A DNA stretch of 64,000 bases from Pleurodeles waltl (lineage: Eukaryota > Chordata > Amphibia > Caudata > Salamandridae), in NCBI RefSeq assembly GCF_031143425.1, contig NC_090448.1:332828177-332892176 (forward strand). Reading direction: 5' to 3'. Below are positions 34,005 through 46,185 of the stretch, in pieces (the first letter of the stretch is position 1; every line of letters begins with the position of its first letter). The notes beneath the pieces were generated by a model, which worked only from the letters and a program-made list of their open reading frames with translations, was not told the DNA's origin and searched no databases. Both the position numbers and the translations under genes were made by a program.

Positions 34005-35965
34005 GATAGTGTGCACAGACTCCATGGGTTCCCCAGAGGCTTAACAGAGGCTAATGTAGATAATACTAATGCTCTCTTTTGAGGTAGTGTGGTCGAGCAG
34101 TTAGGCTTATCAGAGGGTAGTGCAAAGCATTTGTTGTACACACACAGAGAATAGAAGAAGCACACACTCAATGACTTAACTCCAGACCAATGGTTTTACA
34201 TAGCAAAAATATATTTTCTTCATTTATTTCTAGAACCACAAGATTCAAGTTGCAGGTAAGTACTTCAACAGATTCGTATTTCACACATATATCAATAGTA
34301 CTTTGTTTGAAATGGATACGTTATACAGTTTTTGAAATATTGGCAATTATCTTTTTTCTAAAGTTGACACTGCACTTTTCAAGAACAGTTCCTGGGGAAA
34401 GAAAAGTTAGTACGATTTACAGGTATGTACTTGACTTACAGTTCCAGCCTACGGGGGTTAGGAAGTCCACAGGTTGGGGTTCAAGTTAACCCCAAACACA
34501 AGCAACACGGGGCCAGCTGGGTGCAAAGGTCATAGTTGAGGCAAATTTAACAATGGCTCCTATAGAGACTGGGGCCACTTGTATTCAGGCCTGCCTGCAG
34601 GTAAGTACCTGCGACTTCGGGGGCAGACCTGGGGGGTTTAAAGGAGCACTGGGGGGGTCACACATAGGCACCAAACATACACCCTCAGCGGCACTGGGGC
34701 AGCCAGGTGCAGAGTACAAACAAGGCGTCGGGTTTCCAATGCTGGGCTACGAGGGGATCTCAGGGGTCACTCAGAGGCTGCAGGTGAGGTCCTTGGGGTT
34801 GGTTTTGATGAACCACAGGCTGGACAGGGAGGAGGGCTGCCTACTGAACATAGCTGCACTGGAGGTCGGGCTCTCCAAGGCCTGGGGGCTGAGGTGCAGT
34901 GGTCTTTTAGGCATTGGATATCTTCGTCCGGAGCTTTCACAGTCAGGGGGGTCCTTGGGATTCCCTCTGCAGGCTTTGTAATGGAGGGGTGGGGAGGTCA
35001 ACCCAGGATGGGCACTTGCTCACTAGCGCCTGAGGACTCTCTCTAGCTGGTTGGGCCATCTGGTCACTGACCAAAGGCATTGGGTGCAGAGTGGTCAGGG
35101 CTCACGGATCCAGGGAGGTTCTGGAGTCCCTTGGTGTAGTTTCTTTGTGGACAGGGCTGCTTTCCTCAGGAGTTCTTGGTCCTTTGGGGTATAGGGCAGT
35201 CCTCTTGAGCTTGGCAGAGATCGCTGGTCCCGCTGGATGCATCGCTTTCTTGTTACAGGTTCTTTACAGCAGGAGACAGGCCGGGAGGGCTGGGACCAAT
35301 CAGTTTGCATCTTCCTTCTTCTCTGCTGGGGTTTCAGCTTAGCAGTCTTTCTTCTTTCTTGTTAGGTCACAGGAATCTGGTGTCCTGGATTCAGGGAGGC
35401 CCTTAAATCCTGGATTTAGGGGCGTTTCAGTGATCAGAGGGCAGTAGCCAATGGCTACTGTCCCTGAGGGTGGTTACTCCTTTCTTGTGTCTACTCGCTT
35501 TGGGGAAAGGGGCACAAACCTAACCCTATTGGTCTCTGTCCTCCAAACCAAGATGGAGGATTCTGCAGGGAGGGTGGTCATCTCATCTCTGGACACCCTA
35601 GGGGTGGTCCCAGCTGGGTTGGTGACACCTCCCTATTTTCCCTAATTTTCCCACCAAACTTGCCACCAAAAGTGGAGGTTGTCCAGGGGGTGGGCAAGTC
35701 CTCTGGCTGGAGTGCCCTAGGGCACTGCAACTTGAGGCTTGAGCCTTTGAGGCTCACCGCCAGGTGTTTCAGTTCCTGCAGGGAGGAGGTGTGAAGCACC
35801 TCCACAGAGGACTGGCCACAGGGAGCAGAAAGGCTCTCACCCCATGTAGTCAGAAACTTACCTGAAAGTGGCAGGCTGGCACAGACTGGTCAGTCCTGCA
35901 CTAGCAGTTTGGCTAACACACAGGGGGCATCTCTAAGATGCATTCTATCCATGGTACTGTAGTGT
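34005..35965 (-). mobile_element. Long LTR, main part (interrupted by Harbinger; 5' part missing)
   Basis: On the minus strand it matches the 23491-25984 LTR in places: the complement of 34090-34150 (CTGCTCGACCACACTACC, ACAACAAATGCTTTGCAC) parallels 25800-25870, and the GCATCTTAGAGATGCCCCC region near 35930 parallels about 24115-24135. The 3' end lies across the Harbinger at 26598-26639. The 5' TGTGAG end was not found; homology fades near 35965, where a Harbinger transposase remnant begins. No reading frame is credible. Confidence 0.65.
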
Positions 35966-36029
35966 GCATCAAGTATTGAGCCAGTTGACATGTGAACTGT
36001 CAATATTAACTTGTGCCTTTCCTCTCTTG

Positions 36030-37190
36030 CAGTTCTAGATACTGTGCAATGTTGCAAATGAGATGTCCAATGGTGTGCCGGCCCCTAGTTGAACTTGCTA
36101 CAGTGGAGGAGCGCCACATAATCATGATCTATTGTCTGAACCATCAGACCATCCAGGAACTGTATACCCTGTTGGAGCCAGATTTGTTGCCTGCCACCCC
36201 CAACCCCTATGCCATCCTTCCCACAGTACAGATCTCACCAGTGCTGCATTTCCTCACCTCAGGATCGTTTCAGGTTACTGTGGGCTTGGCTGCAGGAATG
36301 TCACGGCCAATGTTCAGTTTAGTGCTGCAGGATGTACTGTGTGCCTTACGCAAAAATACATGGACAGCTAAATCAGATTCCCACAACGTGCTTATCTGCC
36401 CACTGTAAAATCTGACTTTTATGACATGGTTCATATCCCACATCTGATAGGGACCATTTATGGCACCCACATTGCTTTGATTCCTTCCAAGGCCAATGAA
36501 CAGGTATACAGGAACAGGAAAAACGTCTACTCAGTAAATGTCCAGGTGGTGTGTCTTGCCAACCAGTATATTTCACAAGTGACTGCCAAATATCCTGGAT
36601 CTGTGCATGATTCTTACATCTTGAGGAACAGCAATGTAATGTCCCACACATGATGTCTCAACTACAGAGGGAGAGGGCCTGGCTTACTGATATGTGTACT
36701 ATAGTATGCCTTCAACTGAAATATAACCTCTCTTCACAGTCAGTTCTGTGCCGCTCACAGTTTCATAATTCGTTGAACCTTTGTGCATAGAGGTGACTTT
36801 GGCTACCCCAACCTTCCCTAGCTTTTGACACAGGTGAGGTACCGTAGAACTGATGGCGAGATCCGTTACAATGAGGCTCATGGCCAAACAAGGCATGCCA
36901 TCAGGAGGACCTTTGGGCAACTGAAAGCCAGATTTCAGTGTCTATGCATCTCATGAGGTGCCCTGCTCTACAGATCACAGAAAGTCTGTCAGATCGTTGT
37001 TGCATGTAGCATGCTACACAATCTTGCTCTGAGGCGACACATATCATTGATGGATGTGGAGGAGGTGGCAGCTGAACCAGTGGCTGATGCTGGTGACACA
37101 GGAAGTGATGAGGAGGCAGATGAGGAGGATGCAGCTGACTCTAGGACAGGGTTGATTCAGCAATTCTTCCAATTAATCTCAGGTATGTGT
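36030..37190 (+). pseudogene. Second, diverged Harbinger DDE transposase remnant
   Basis: The frame 36052-36408 (CRPLVELATVEERHIIM ... FQVTVGLAAGMSRPMFS) aligns with the N-terminal half of the transposase at 29.2-30.3 kb. After a frame change, 36426-36653 carries IGTIYGTHI, where the first catalytic Asp is Tyr, and YPGSVHDSYILR, where the second Asp is kept. From about 36830, RHAIRRTFGQLKARFQCL has Arg in place of the catalytic Glu, followed by a TGA and an acidic tail (GDTGSDEEADEEDAADS) ending near IQQFFQ at 37178. It belongs to a different subfamily from the first copy. No inverted repeats were found around it. A CTTTCCTCTCTTGCAG acceptor-like site precedes it (about 36017-36032). Confidence 0.8.
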
Positions 37191-37469
37191 GAACTTTATT
37201 GTATGTAACCTGTAACCTTGTACCCCTGTCTGCTTTGTGACATTGCCCCTCCTGGCGTGTGGCATTAGTGAAGATATGTGCAGTGCAGCCATCCCTCTGT
37301 GTGGGTTTAGTGGGAAACACCAATGAAGGTGCAAAAGGACTGCCTCCAGATGGAAGAAGCTGAAGATTCTGCAACAACGGTAGGTGCCAGGAACTTCTCC
37401 TTTGCACAGAAGATGTCCCACGGCATGCTGGAAGATGTGGGGTTGTTTCCACACAGAAAGACCGCAAAC

Positions 37470-39681
37470 AAGCCTTGCTAGCTGCAAGAGTTGCGGTTGA
37501 AGAAAATGGATGCTGCCTGGGCCCAGGAAGGACAAGGAGGTCGCCCATTGGAGGAGGAAACAGAGGGGGCGCTCAGCAGTACAGAGGGCCCATGCAGAAG
37601 CAGGCAGCACCTGCAGAAGCACTTGAACAGGCGTTCAAGAAATCTGAGCACGGCGGTCATCTCAACACTACAAAAGAGGGTCCCACAAAGTCGGTGGTCA
37701 ACTCAGCGAGTTGAGCAATGCCGGACGGAGTGCTGGGGACCTGGGCTGTGCTGTGCATGAAGGATTCCTTGCAAAAGTGCACAGAAGCCCTAGCAGCTGC
37801 AGTTCACGCAGTACACAGGATTACTGTCTGGCGTGAGGAGGCAAGGACTTACCTCCACCAAATTTGGACAGAAGGACCACTGGACTGTTGGGGTCACTTG
37901 GATCCAGCTCCTGTGTTCCAGGGACCACACTCGTCGAGATGAGAGGGGAACCAGAGGACCAGTGATGCAGAAGTTTGGTGCCTGCGCTAGCAGGGGGAAG
38001 ATTCCGTCGACTCACGGGAGATTTCTTCTTGGCTTATAGTGCAGGGTGAAGGCAGACAGCCCTCAGAGCATACACCACCAGGAAACACTCGAGAAAGCCG
38101 ACAGGATTAGGCTCTACAACGTTGCTGGTAGTCATCTTGCTACTTTGTTGCGGTTTTGTAGGCGTCCTGGAGCAGTCAGCGGTCAATCCTTGGCCCTCAG
38201 AGCATGCACCACCAGGAAACAGTCGAGAAAGCCGGCAGGATTAGGCTCTACAACGTTGCTGGTAGTCATCTTGCTACTTTGTTGCGGTTTTGTAGGCGTC
38301 CTGGAGCAGTCAGCGGTCAATCCTTGGCAGAAGTTGAAGAGAGAGCCGCAGAGGAACTCTGGTGAGCTCTTGCATCCGTTATCTGATGAGAAACCCACAG
38401 GAGAGACCCTAAATTGCCCTCAGAGGAGGATTGGCCACCTAACCAGGTAAGCACCTATCAGGAGGGGTCTCTGACGTCACCTGCTGGCACAGCCTACTCA
38501 GAGGCCTCCACTGTGCCCTCACATCTCTGCATTCAAGATGGCAGAGGTCTGGGACACACTGGAGGAGCTCTGGGCACCACCCCTGGGGTGGTGATGGACA
38601 GGGTAGTGGTCACTCCTCTTTCCTTTGTCCAGTTTTGTGCCAGAGCAGGGACTGGGGGATCCCTGAACCGGTGTAGACTGGCTTATGCAAGGAGGGCACC
38701 ATTTGTGCCCTTCAAACCATTTCCAGAGGCTGGGGGAGGCTACTCCTACCCAGCCCTTTCCAAAAGGAGGGGGTGTAACACCCTCTCTCAGAGGAAATCC
38801 TTTGTTCTGCCTTCCTGGGACTGGGCTGCCCAGACCCCAGGAGGGCAGAAGCCTGTCTGTGGGTTGGCAGCAGAGGTAGCTGCAGTGAAAACCCCAGAGA
38901 GCTAGTTTGGCAGTCCCTGGGGTCCATGCTGGAGCCCCGGGGATGCATGGGATTGGCACCCCAGTACCAGAGTTGGCATGGGGGGACAATTCCATGATCT
39001 TAAACATGTTACATGCTCATATTCGGAGTTACCATTGTGAAGCTACATATAGGTATTGACCTATATGAAGTGCACGCGTGTAATGTTGTCCCCTCACTCA
39101 CAAGGTCCGGGGAAATTGCCCTGAACTATGTGGGGACACCTTGGCTAGTGCCAAGGTGCCCTCACACTTAGTAACTTTGCACCTAACCTTCACCAAGTTA
39201 CGGTTAGACATATAGGTGACTTATAAGTTACTTAAGTGCAGTGTAAAATGGCTGTGAAATAATGTGGACGTTATTTCACGCAGGCTGCAGTGGCAGTCCT
39301 GTTTAAGAATTGTCTTAGCTCCCTATGGGTGGCAAAAGAAATGCTGCAGCCCATAGGGATCTCCTGGAACCTCAATACCCTGGGTACCTAGGTACCATAA
39401 ACTAGGGAATTATAAGAGTGTTCCAGTGTGCCAATCAGAATTGGTAAAAATGGTCACTAGCCTGCAGTGACAATTTTAAAAGCAGAGAGAGCATAAGCAC
39501 TGAGATTCTGGTTAGCAGAGTCTCAGTGACACAGTTAGGCACTACACAGGGAACACATATAGGCCACAAACTATGAGCACTGGGGTCCTGGCTAGCAGAA
39601 TCCCAGTGACACAGGCAAAAACAAACTGACACACAAGTAAAAATGGGGGTAACATGCCAGGCAAGATGGTACTTTCCTACA
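37470..39681 (-). mobile_element. LTR-like element, copy 1 (truncated)
   Basis: On the minus strand it starts TGTAGGAAAGTACCATC at 39681 and is homologous through most of its length to 41900-44754. Shared words include CACTGGAGGAGCTCTGGGCACC, TGACGTCACCTGCTGGCAC and AACTTATAAGTC. The far end is missing: homology stops at about 37470, next to the Harbinger remnant. It directly abuts gag codons of ERV-B at 39682, so it inserted into, or deleted the start of, that provirus. Open frames on either strand are incidental. Confidence 0.7.
38060..38327. repeat. 134-bp tandem duplication inside LTR-like copy 1
   Basis: Two adjacent units (38060-38193 and 38194-38327), each starting CCCTCAGAGCAT and ending CAATCCTTGG, differ at about three positions. 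The second LTR-like copy has only one such unit. Confidence 0.9.
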
Positions 39682-40380
39682 CCACCAAATGATAAGCCTT
39701 GGTACACGTTGAGAGATGCTATGAAAGAATTAAAGAAGAAAGTATGAAAACTGCTATTCTTCTGGATGAAGCTCACAATTTGATAGATGCTCCCTTAGCA
39801 ATTTCAGTATGAAATAAAATAATTAGCTCCTCCAGCTTACAAGCAAGTAATAACGACTCTCTTAATTAATCAGACAGGGCAGGTATTGAAAGATGTGCTG
39901 GAGGCAGTTTGTGAGTTGGGAGAGCCGAGAGTCTAGAATAAACCAGAGAGAACTTCAAAATCTGAGGCTCGCATGGATAATAACAGAGTATCTAGGAGAG
40001 ACATGTTTATGGCATTACTGAAGGATGGTGTCAACAAGGAGCAGATTGATGGGATAGATACCAAAAGCTTTGGGAGATGTACCGTAAGAGAGGGTTAGAC
40101 TGGAAAGAAGGCAGCAGAAGGGTTAACAAGCAAGATAATAAATGTGTGACTCAGAGTCAGTCACAGATGCAGGAGGAAAGAAAAGAGAGGGAGAAAAATG
40201 TTTCTTCACGAGGGAAAGAGGAGGAAGATTTGGGCAGCGAGTGGTTAACTGCTGAGAACAGGGAAGGATGAGAATCTGCTTGCAGATATGAAAACATATA
40301 TCCAGACCTGACTTGGGCAAAAGTTGACAGGTTTAAATCAGATTAGGAAACAAGCCAAGCTCGGGTACAAGGATGGGCTC
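39682..40380 (+). pseudogene. gag: ERV-B gag C-terminal remnant
   Basis: Short frames in the same orientation and just upstream of protease: PPNDKPWYTLRDAMKELKK (39682-39740), then a helical segment near 39850-40000 (DVLEAVCELGEP, ARMDNNRVSRRDMFMALLKD) and a strongly charged Lys/Glu/Arg frame at 40077-40268. The charged tail could be nucleocapsid-like, but no Cys-His knuckle is present. Assignment as gag is by position and helical character. Confidence 0.5.
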
Positions 40381-40808
40381 GTAGACCCCATGTTGATTTA
40401 GAAATACACTGGAAGCACAAAAATGTTCAGAGGGTCCAGGCATTAATTGATATCGGAGAAGAGGCCTCTATAATTTATGGAAATCCAAAAAAGTTTACCG
40501 GTCAGTAGACAATCACAGGGTTGGGTGAAAAAAAAAACCCTGCCATGCAGACTACTGTTCAAATGAAAATAGGAAGAACTCCAAAAAGAGAATATACTGT
40601 TTTGATTGGGCACCTCCTGGAATATATACTGGGAATTGAAATTCTAAAGGGGATGACTTTGTACTTAGATGATGGTTGTTATCAATTTGAAACAAAGAGA
40701 TACATTTCAGTGGCAGCCATGAGGGTGGAGCATCTGACTATCCCCAGTGAAGGTGCCCCTATCAACCAAGGTAGTTTGCTTAAAGCAATACCACATTCCA
40801 GGAGGGCA
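40381..40808 (+). pseudogene. pro: ERV-B protease remnant
   Basis: The active-site motif is ALIDIGEEASIIYG, with the Asp codon at 40449-40451; the usual DTG is DIG (Thr to Ile). After a stop at about 40506 the frame 40521-40808 continues with the strands of a retropepsin (YTVLIGHLLEYILGIEILKG, where LIG...ILG..IL is the typical C-terminal pattern). It runs into RT with no gap. Confidence 0.7.
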
Positions 40809-41640
40809 TGAGGAAATAAGTAAAACTACACAATAATTGATTGAGGCTGGTGTGATAATTCCAACCACCACTGAATGGAATAATCCTCTGTGGCCTGTTC
40901 GTTGACCTGATGGGTACTATAGAATGATAGTTGATTACCGCAAACTGAATAAACAAACACCCCCTTTGACGGCTGCGGTCCCCGACATCATCAGTTTGAT
41001 TGAAAGAATAGAGAAACATAAAGGGACCTGGTATGCCACCAATGATATTGCTAATGCTTTCTTTTATATACTATTGGCTCCCGAGTGTCAACAGTAATTC
41101 AGCTTCTCACATTGTGGCAGGCAGTTTAAGATGTTTTCTTTGCCTATGGGGTAAATACATAGCCCCACCATCTGACACCGACTGATGGCAGAGCACCTGG
41201 ATTAAATGTCTGTCATTCCAGGGGTGTAATGAACCCATTGCATTGATTATGTGATGATTCAAGGAGAGACACAAGTACAGGTGCAGACTCGGATGGAGCA
41301 GGTTGTGGAACTCTTGCAGAGTAAATGGTGGATGATTAATCTAGACAAGACACAGGGACCCTCTCAAAATGTGAATTTTCTGGGAATTCAGTGGACTCAG
41401 GAACATAGAGAGGTGTTGCTGCAAGCAAAAAAAAAGATTTTAGAATCTGTCACTCCCGCACTAAGCAGGAGACACAGCGATTCATTGGATTGTTTGGTTT
41501 TTGGAAATAGCACATTCCTCACTTGAGTCAGATTTTGGCCCCTTTGTACAAAATGACACAAAAGAAACATGAATTTGAATGAGATGAACAGCAGCAGTGT
41601 GCCTTTGACTTGGCAAAGGAGACAATTCAACAGGCATAAG
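40780..41640 (+). pseudogene. pol: ERV-B reverse transcriptase remnant (class III-like)
   Basis: Fingers: IEAGVIIPTTTEWNNPLWPV (about 40840-40900) and DGYYRMIVDYRKLNKQ. Motif A is intact (WYATNDIANAFFYILLAPE, about 41030-41085). The YxDD box is CIDY (41239-41250): the first Asp remains, but Tyr is Cys and the second Asp is Tyr. The thumb shows NFLGIQWTQE at about 41371-41400. There are stops at about 40905, 41096, 41151 and 41226-41234. The residue pattern around motif A is that of ERV-L and related class III elements rather than of ERV-A. Confidence 0.8.
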
Positions 41641-41899
41641 ACTTATAGACAGTACAAGAAGGAGACATTGAGTTGCATGTAACTGTTCAGGGGCGATATG
41701 CAAACTGGAGCATGTGGCAAAAGCTGGGAAGAACGAGGGTGCCCCTGGGTCTCTGGACTAAAAAGCTACCTGATGCTGGCGAGCGATATACTCCCTTTGA
41801 GAAACAGTTACTTACTTGTTACTGGGCTCTAGTGGTTACTGAGCAAGTGACCCTATGTCATAATGTGATTCTGAGACCTGAGATTCCAATAATGCAGTG
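41641..41899 (+). pseudogene. pol: ERV-B connection/RNase H, first part (before insertion)
   Basis: The frame 41673-41899 encodes ERYTPFEKQLLTCYWALVVTEQ, the conserved connection segment, and stops being pol at about 41899, where the LTR-like element begins. The last 69 bases (41831-41899) are repeated just after that element at 44755-44823. Confidence 0.75.
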
Positions 41900-44754
41900 C
41901 TTACACCTTATACCAGGTCCAGTTATCCCTTATTGGTGAAATGTAGGCAGTGTTCTGGCAGCTGAGGCTGTCTACAGGTAGCTGTAGAAGAGAAGCTTAG
42001 GCTGAACTAGGAGACATGCAAAGCTCCTGCAATACCACTGTAGTTACACAGTACTTATACACAATAAAAGACAATACTCTGTGTTACCAAAAATAAAGGT
42101 ACTTTATTTTAGTGACACAAGGCCAAAAATATCTTAGAGGCAATACTTCTTCTGAAGCTAGGTATTATTATACACAATATATACACTAGAGACCAAAATT
42201 AGGTAATTAAATAGTCATAGAATAGTGCAAACAGTAGAAAATACAATAGAATGCAATAGACCTAGGGGCAACCCAAACCATATACTAAGAAAGTAGAATG
42301 CGAATCACTAATTCCCTACTAGGCAAGTGTAATGTGTACAGGGGTGCTAGGAGTGTAAGAAAAAACAAAGGTAAGTAAAATACCCCACCCAGAGCCAAGG
42401 AAAGTAGGAGTAAAGTACTGCAAGTTTCCTCAGGACACACTACAATTTGTGATAAGAGATATTGCAAGAATCAAGCAACACTGCAATCAACAAATGGTGG
42501 ATTCCTGGACCTGAAGACCTATGAGGAGAAGAGACCAAGTCCAAAAGCCGCAGAAGATTCTAGGAAGGACAGAAGCCCCTGCCAACCTAGAAAATGGTGC
42601 AAAAGAGGATTTTCCGGTTAGAAGTCTGCAGAAGAGCACCAAAGAAGATGGCTGCCGGTTTCTGAGTGGTGCAGGATATGCCCCTCGTCAAGATGTTGGA
42701 TGAAGTCTGTTTGTGTTGCTGGATTTATCCAACAAGCCTTGGTTTAAGCAAGGTTGCGGTTTGCATCAAAATACCACTGCCTGGACCCAGGAGGGACCTG
42801 GGGCCTCAACTCAGACTGAGGAGGCAGAAGGGGGCTCCCAACACTGGAGAGAGCCCACAGATGACTAGTCAGCACCCACGGGAGTCCCAGGACACGGGGA
42901 CAAAGAAGATGCAGTTGGTGCAGCACAACAAAAGAAGGTCCCACGCCGCTGGAGAACAACTCAGCGAGTTGTGCGTCACAGGATAGAGTGCTGTAGACCT
43001 GGGCTACACTGTGCATGAAGGATTCTTTGAAGAATTGCACAGAAACTCAAAGAGCTGGAGATGATGTGGTGCACAGGGGTACCTTCGCAGACCGCAGGCT
43101 CTTACCTCCCCTAAATTTGGACAGCTGGACCTTAGGACAGTCTGGGTCGGTTTGGTCCCCCACCTGTGTTCCAGGGAGCACGCTCGTCGTCAGGAGAGGA
43201 GTCCGAGAGAACCGGTCGTTGTTGCAGAAGGTGCCAACAGACTCCGTCACTCCACAAGAGATTCCTTCGGTTCTTCTGGTGCAGGGTGAAGACAAGGAGT
43301 CCTCAGAGCGTGCACACCTTGGAAACTGTTGCAAATGCTGACTGGAGCTGAAGTTGCAGGTCACAGGAGTCGTCCTGTATACTTTGTTGCAGTTGCAGCG
43401 GTTCCTGAAGCAGTATGCGGTTGATCCAACGGTCAGAAGCAGAGGATGCAGAGGATTCCTGAAGGAGTCTTGCAAGCTGAATCTGAGGAAACACCTAGAG
43501 GAGAGACCCTAAATAGCCCTGAGGGGGGATCGGCTACTTACCCAGGTATGCACCTATCAGGAAGGGTCTCTGACGTCACCTGCTGGCACTGGCCACTCAG
43601 AGATCTCCAGAGTGTTCCCACACCTTGGAAAACAAGATGGTAAACGCCAGGGACACACTGGAGGAGCTCTGGGCACCACCGCTGGGGCGGTGATGGACAG
43701 GGGAGTGGTCACTCCCCTTTCCTTTGTCCACTTTGCGCCAGAACAGGAACAGGGGGTCCCTGAACTGGTGTAAACTGGCTTATGCAAGGAGGGCACCATC
43801 TGTGCCCTTCAAAGCATTTCCAGAGGCTCTGGAAGGCTACCCCTCCCACGCCTGTAACACCTATTTCCAAAGGGAGAGGGTATAACATCCTCCTCCCAAA
43901 GGAAATGCATTTTTCTGCCTTCCTGGGACTGAGCTGCTCAGACCCCAGGAGGGCAGAACCCTGTCTGTGAGGTGGCAGCAGCAGTAGCTGCAGTTCAACC
44001 CTCAGAGAGCTGGTTTGGCAGTAGTGGGGTCAATGGTGCAGCCCCAGGGTGCATGGGATTGGCCCCCCAATACCAGATTTGGAATGGATCTCAGACACCT
44101 CACATGGCCATATTTGGACTTACTATTGTGAAGCTACAAATAGATATCGACCTATGTGTAGTACACGTGTGTAATGCTTTCCCCGCGCTCACGAAGTCTG
44201 GGGATTTGGCCCTGGACAGTATGGGGGCACCTATGTTAGTGCAAGGATGCCCTCACACTTAGTAACTTTGCATCTAGCCTTTAGTAAATGAAGGTTAGAC
44301 ATATATGTGACTTATAAGTTACTTAAGTGCAGTGAAAATGGCTGTGAAATAGTGTGTGCACTATTTCACTCAGGCTGCAGTGGCAGTCCTGAAGAAAGGT
44401 TTGTCTGAGATCCTCATGGGTGGCAAAAGAAATGCTGCAGCCCATAAGGATATCCTGGAACCACAATGCCCTGGGTCCAATATACTAGGGACTTATAAGG
44501 GGGATCCAGTGTGCCAATTGGAATTGGAATATGATGTCACTAAACTATAGTGACTAATTTGGAAGTGGAGAGAGCATAAGCACTGGAGTTCTGGTTAGCA
44601 AAACTTCAGTGACAAAGATAAGCACTACTGACAACACACACATTAGGCCACAAACTATGAGCACTGGGGTCCTGACTAGCAGGATCCCAGTGAGACATGC
44701 AAAACATACTGACAAACAGGCAGAATTTGGGAAGAAAGATGGAACTGTCCTACA
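41900..44754 (-). mobile_element. LTR-like element, copy 2, inserted in ERV-B pol
   Basis: On the minus strand it starts TGTAGGACAGTTCC (44754). A CTACA lies at 41942-41946, followed by about 42 more bases to 41900. Homologous to 37470-39681 over most of its length. An AATAAA on the minus strand near 42105 suits an LTR polyadenylation site. It is 2.81-2.86 kb long and has no coding domain. It is flanked directly by a 69-bp duplication of pol sequence (41831-41899 and 44755-44823), far longer than a normal retroviral target duplication. Confidence 0.75.
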
Positions 44755-45485
44755 AGTGGATACTGAGCAAATGACCCTAGGTCATAATGTGATTCTGAGA
44801 CATGAGATTCCAATAATGGAGTGGGTGATGAGTTCCCCTAAAACTCACCGCATAGGACATGCACAAGAATCTAGTATCATACATTGGAAATGGTACATAT
44901 AGGATAGGGCCCGAGTAGGACCAGGAGGGACAGCCGCTCTACATGAACAGGTGTCACAAGCCCCTGTGCAGGATGAGGAGAGAGTGCACGAGGTACCGGA
45001 AATAAAGAAGTCACCAGTGAGATGGGGTGAGCCATTTGAATCTTTGTCTCCTGAGGACAGGAAGCATAAATGGTTTACTGATGGTTCAGCCAAGTATGAG
45101 GGGGCTAAGAGACATTGGAAGGCAGTGTCTTATAACCCAGTCACCAAAATGTTATTACCTACTACAGGAAAAGGGAGAAGGGGAAAGTAGTTAATATACT
45201 GAATTTTACGCTGTATATCAGGCACTGAAACAAGAAGTACCTGGGACCTGTTACATTTACACTGATTCTTGGTTTACCTTCCATGGGTTAGCCAGCAGGC
45301 TTCCCACAAGGCATGCATATAACTGGCAAATACATTTAAAAAAAGGTGTGGGGCAAAATGTTGCGCCATGAAATCTGGGAAATGCTGGAGCAAAGTACCA
45401 TTACTGTGTATCACTTCGATGCCCACTGATTCATTAGAACAATGGTTCAATTCCCTTGCAGACCACAAAGCCAAAATCTGAGAGG
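44755..45485 (+). pseudogene. pol: ERV-B RNase H, second part
   Basis: The frame resumes with the duplicated segment, then MEWVMSSPKTHRIGHAQESS and an Ala/Gly/Glu-rich linker. KWFTDGSAKYEGAK (45070-45110) carries the first RNase H Asp. After frame changes, EFYAVYQALKQEVPG (about 45203-45245) carries the Glu and CYIYTDSWFTFHG (45250-45288) the next Asp, with a DAH near 45418-45427 close to the fourth site. The catalytic set is recognisable, but stops break the chain. Confidence 0.75.
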
Positions 45486-46185
45486 CAGAAGTGGCGACAC
45501 AGGATTTCGAATTGGTGGGGATGGCTAAGTGGGTGCACCAAAAATGTGGACATCTGGGAGAGAAAGCTACTTACAGGTGGGGAGAAATTAGAGGGATGCA
45601 CATTCCCCTAGACTTGATAAAAACCGTGATCATGCAATGCCCTACTTGTCCACACACACAACAGAGATCTATCCTCCAAACAGTCAAAGGTCAGTTGGGG
45701 AGAGAGAATTTACTGGGACAGATATGGCACTACCGATTAGTCGCAGGTATCAATACACTTGCACAGTAGTGGACACTTATTCTGGTTACCTCATTGCAGT
45801 CCCTTGCAAATGTGCCACCCAATATAACACTATCAAGACTCTGAACTTGTTAATGTTATATTATGGAATCCCACTCCAAGTTCAGAGTGACAATGGGTAA
45901 CATTCTAGAGGAAAATTGGTACAAGACTATTGTTTACAACATAATATTGAGTGGATTTAACATATTCCATATTATCCACAAGCTGCAGGACTGACTGAGA
46001 GAATGAACAGCTTGCTGAAAGCCCAATTACGAAAACTATCAGACGGAACTTTGAAAAACTGGAGAGAGCATTTCAATGCAGCCCACCAAATTTTGAACAG
46101 GCCACTGACAAATGCAGAGACTTCGCTAATGCAGATGTTAACCCCAGCATTACAGATACAACCTCATGTAGCGACCAACACCATC
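45486..46185 (+). pseudogene. pol: ERV-B integrase remnant
   Basis: The zinc domain is at 45520-45660: VHQKCGHLGEK (two His) and CPTCPHT (two Cys). After a frame change near 45660-45700, the core keeps all three carboxylates: Asp in GTDMALPIS (45721-45723), Asp in QVQSDNG (45889-45891, followed by a TAA) and Glu in AGLTERMNSLLKAQL (45997-45999). VDTYSGYLIA lies between. The core then flows without a stop into the dUTPase domain. Only a few lesions separate it from a readable frame, so it is less decayed than ERV-A. Confidence 0.85.

Noticed and set aside
38414..38905. Open frames of about 160 codons on both strands in the LTR-like copy 1
   Set aside because: The same region in the second copy is broken and no domain is visible; they are chance frames in a GC-richer repeat.
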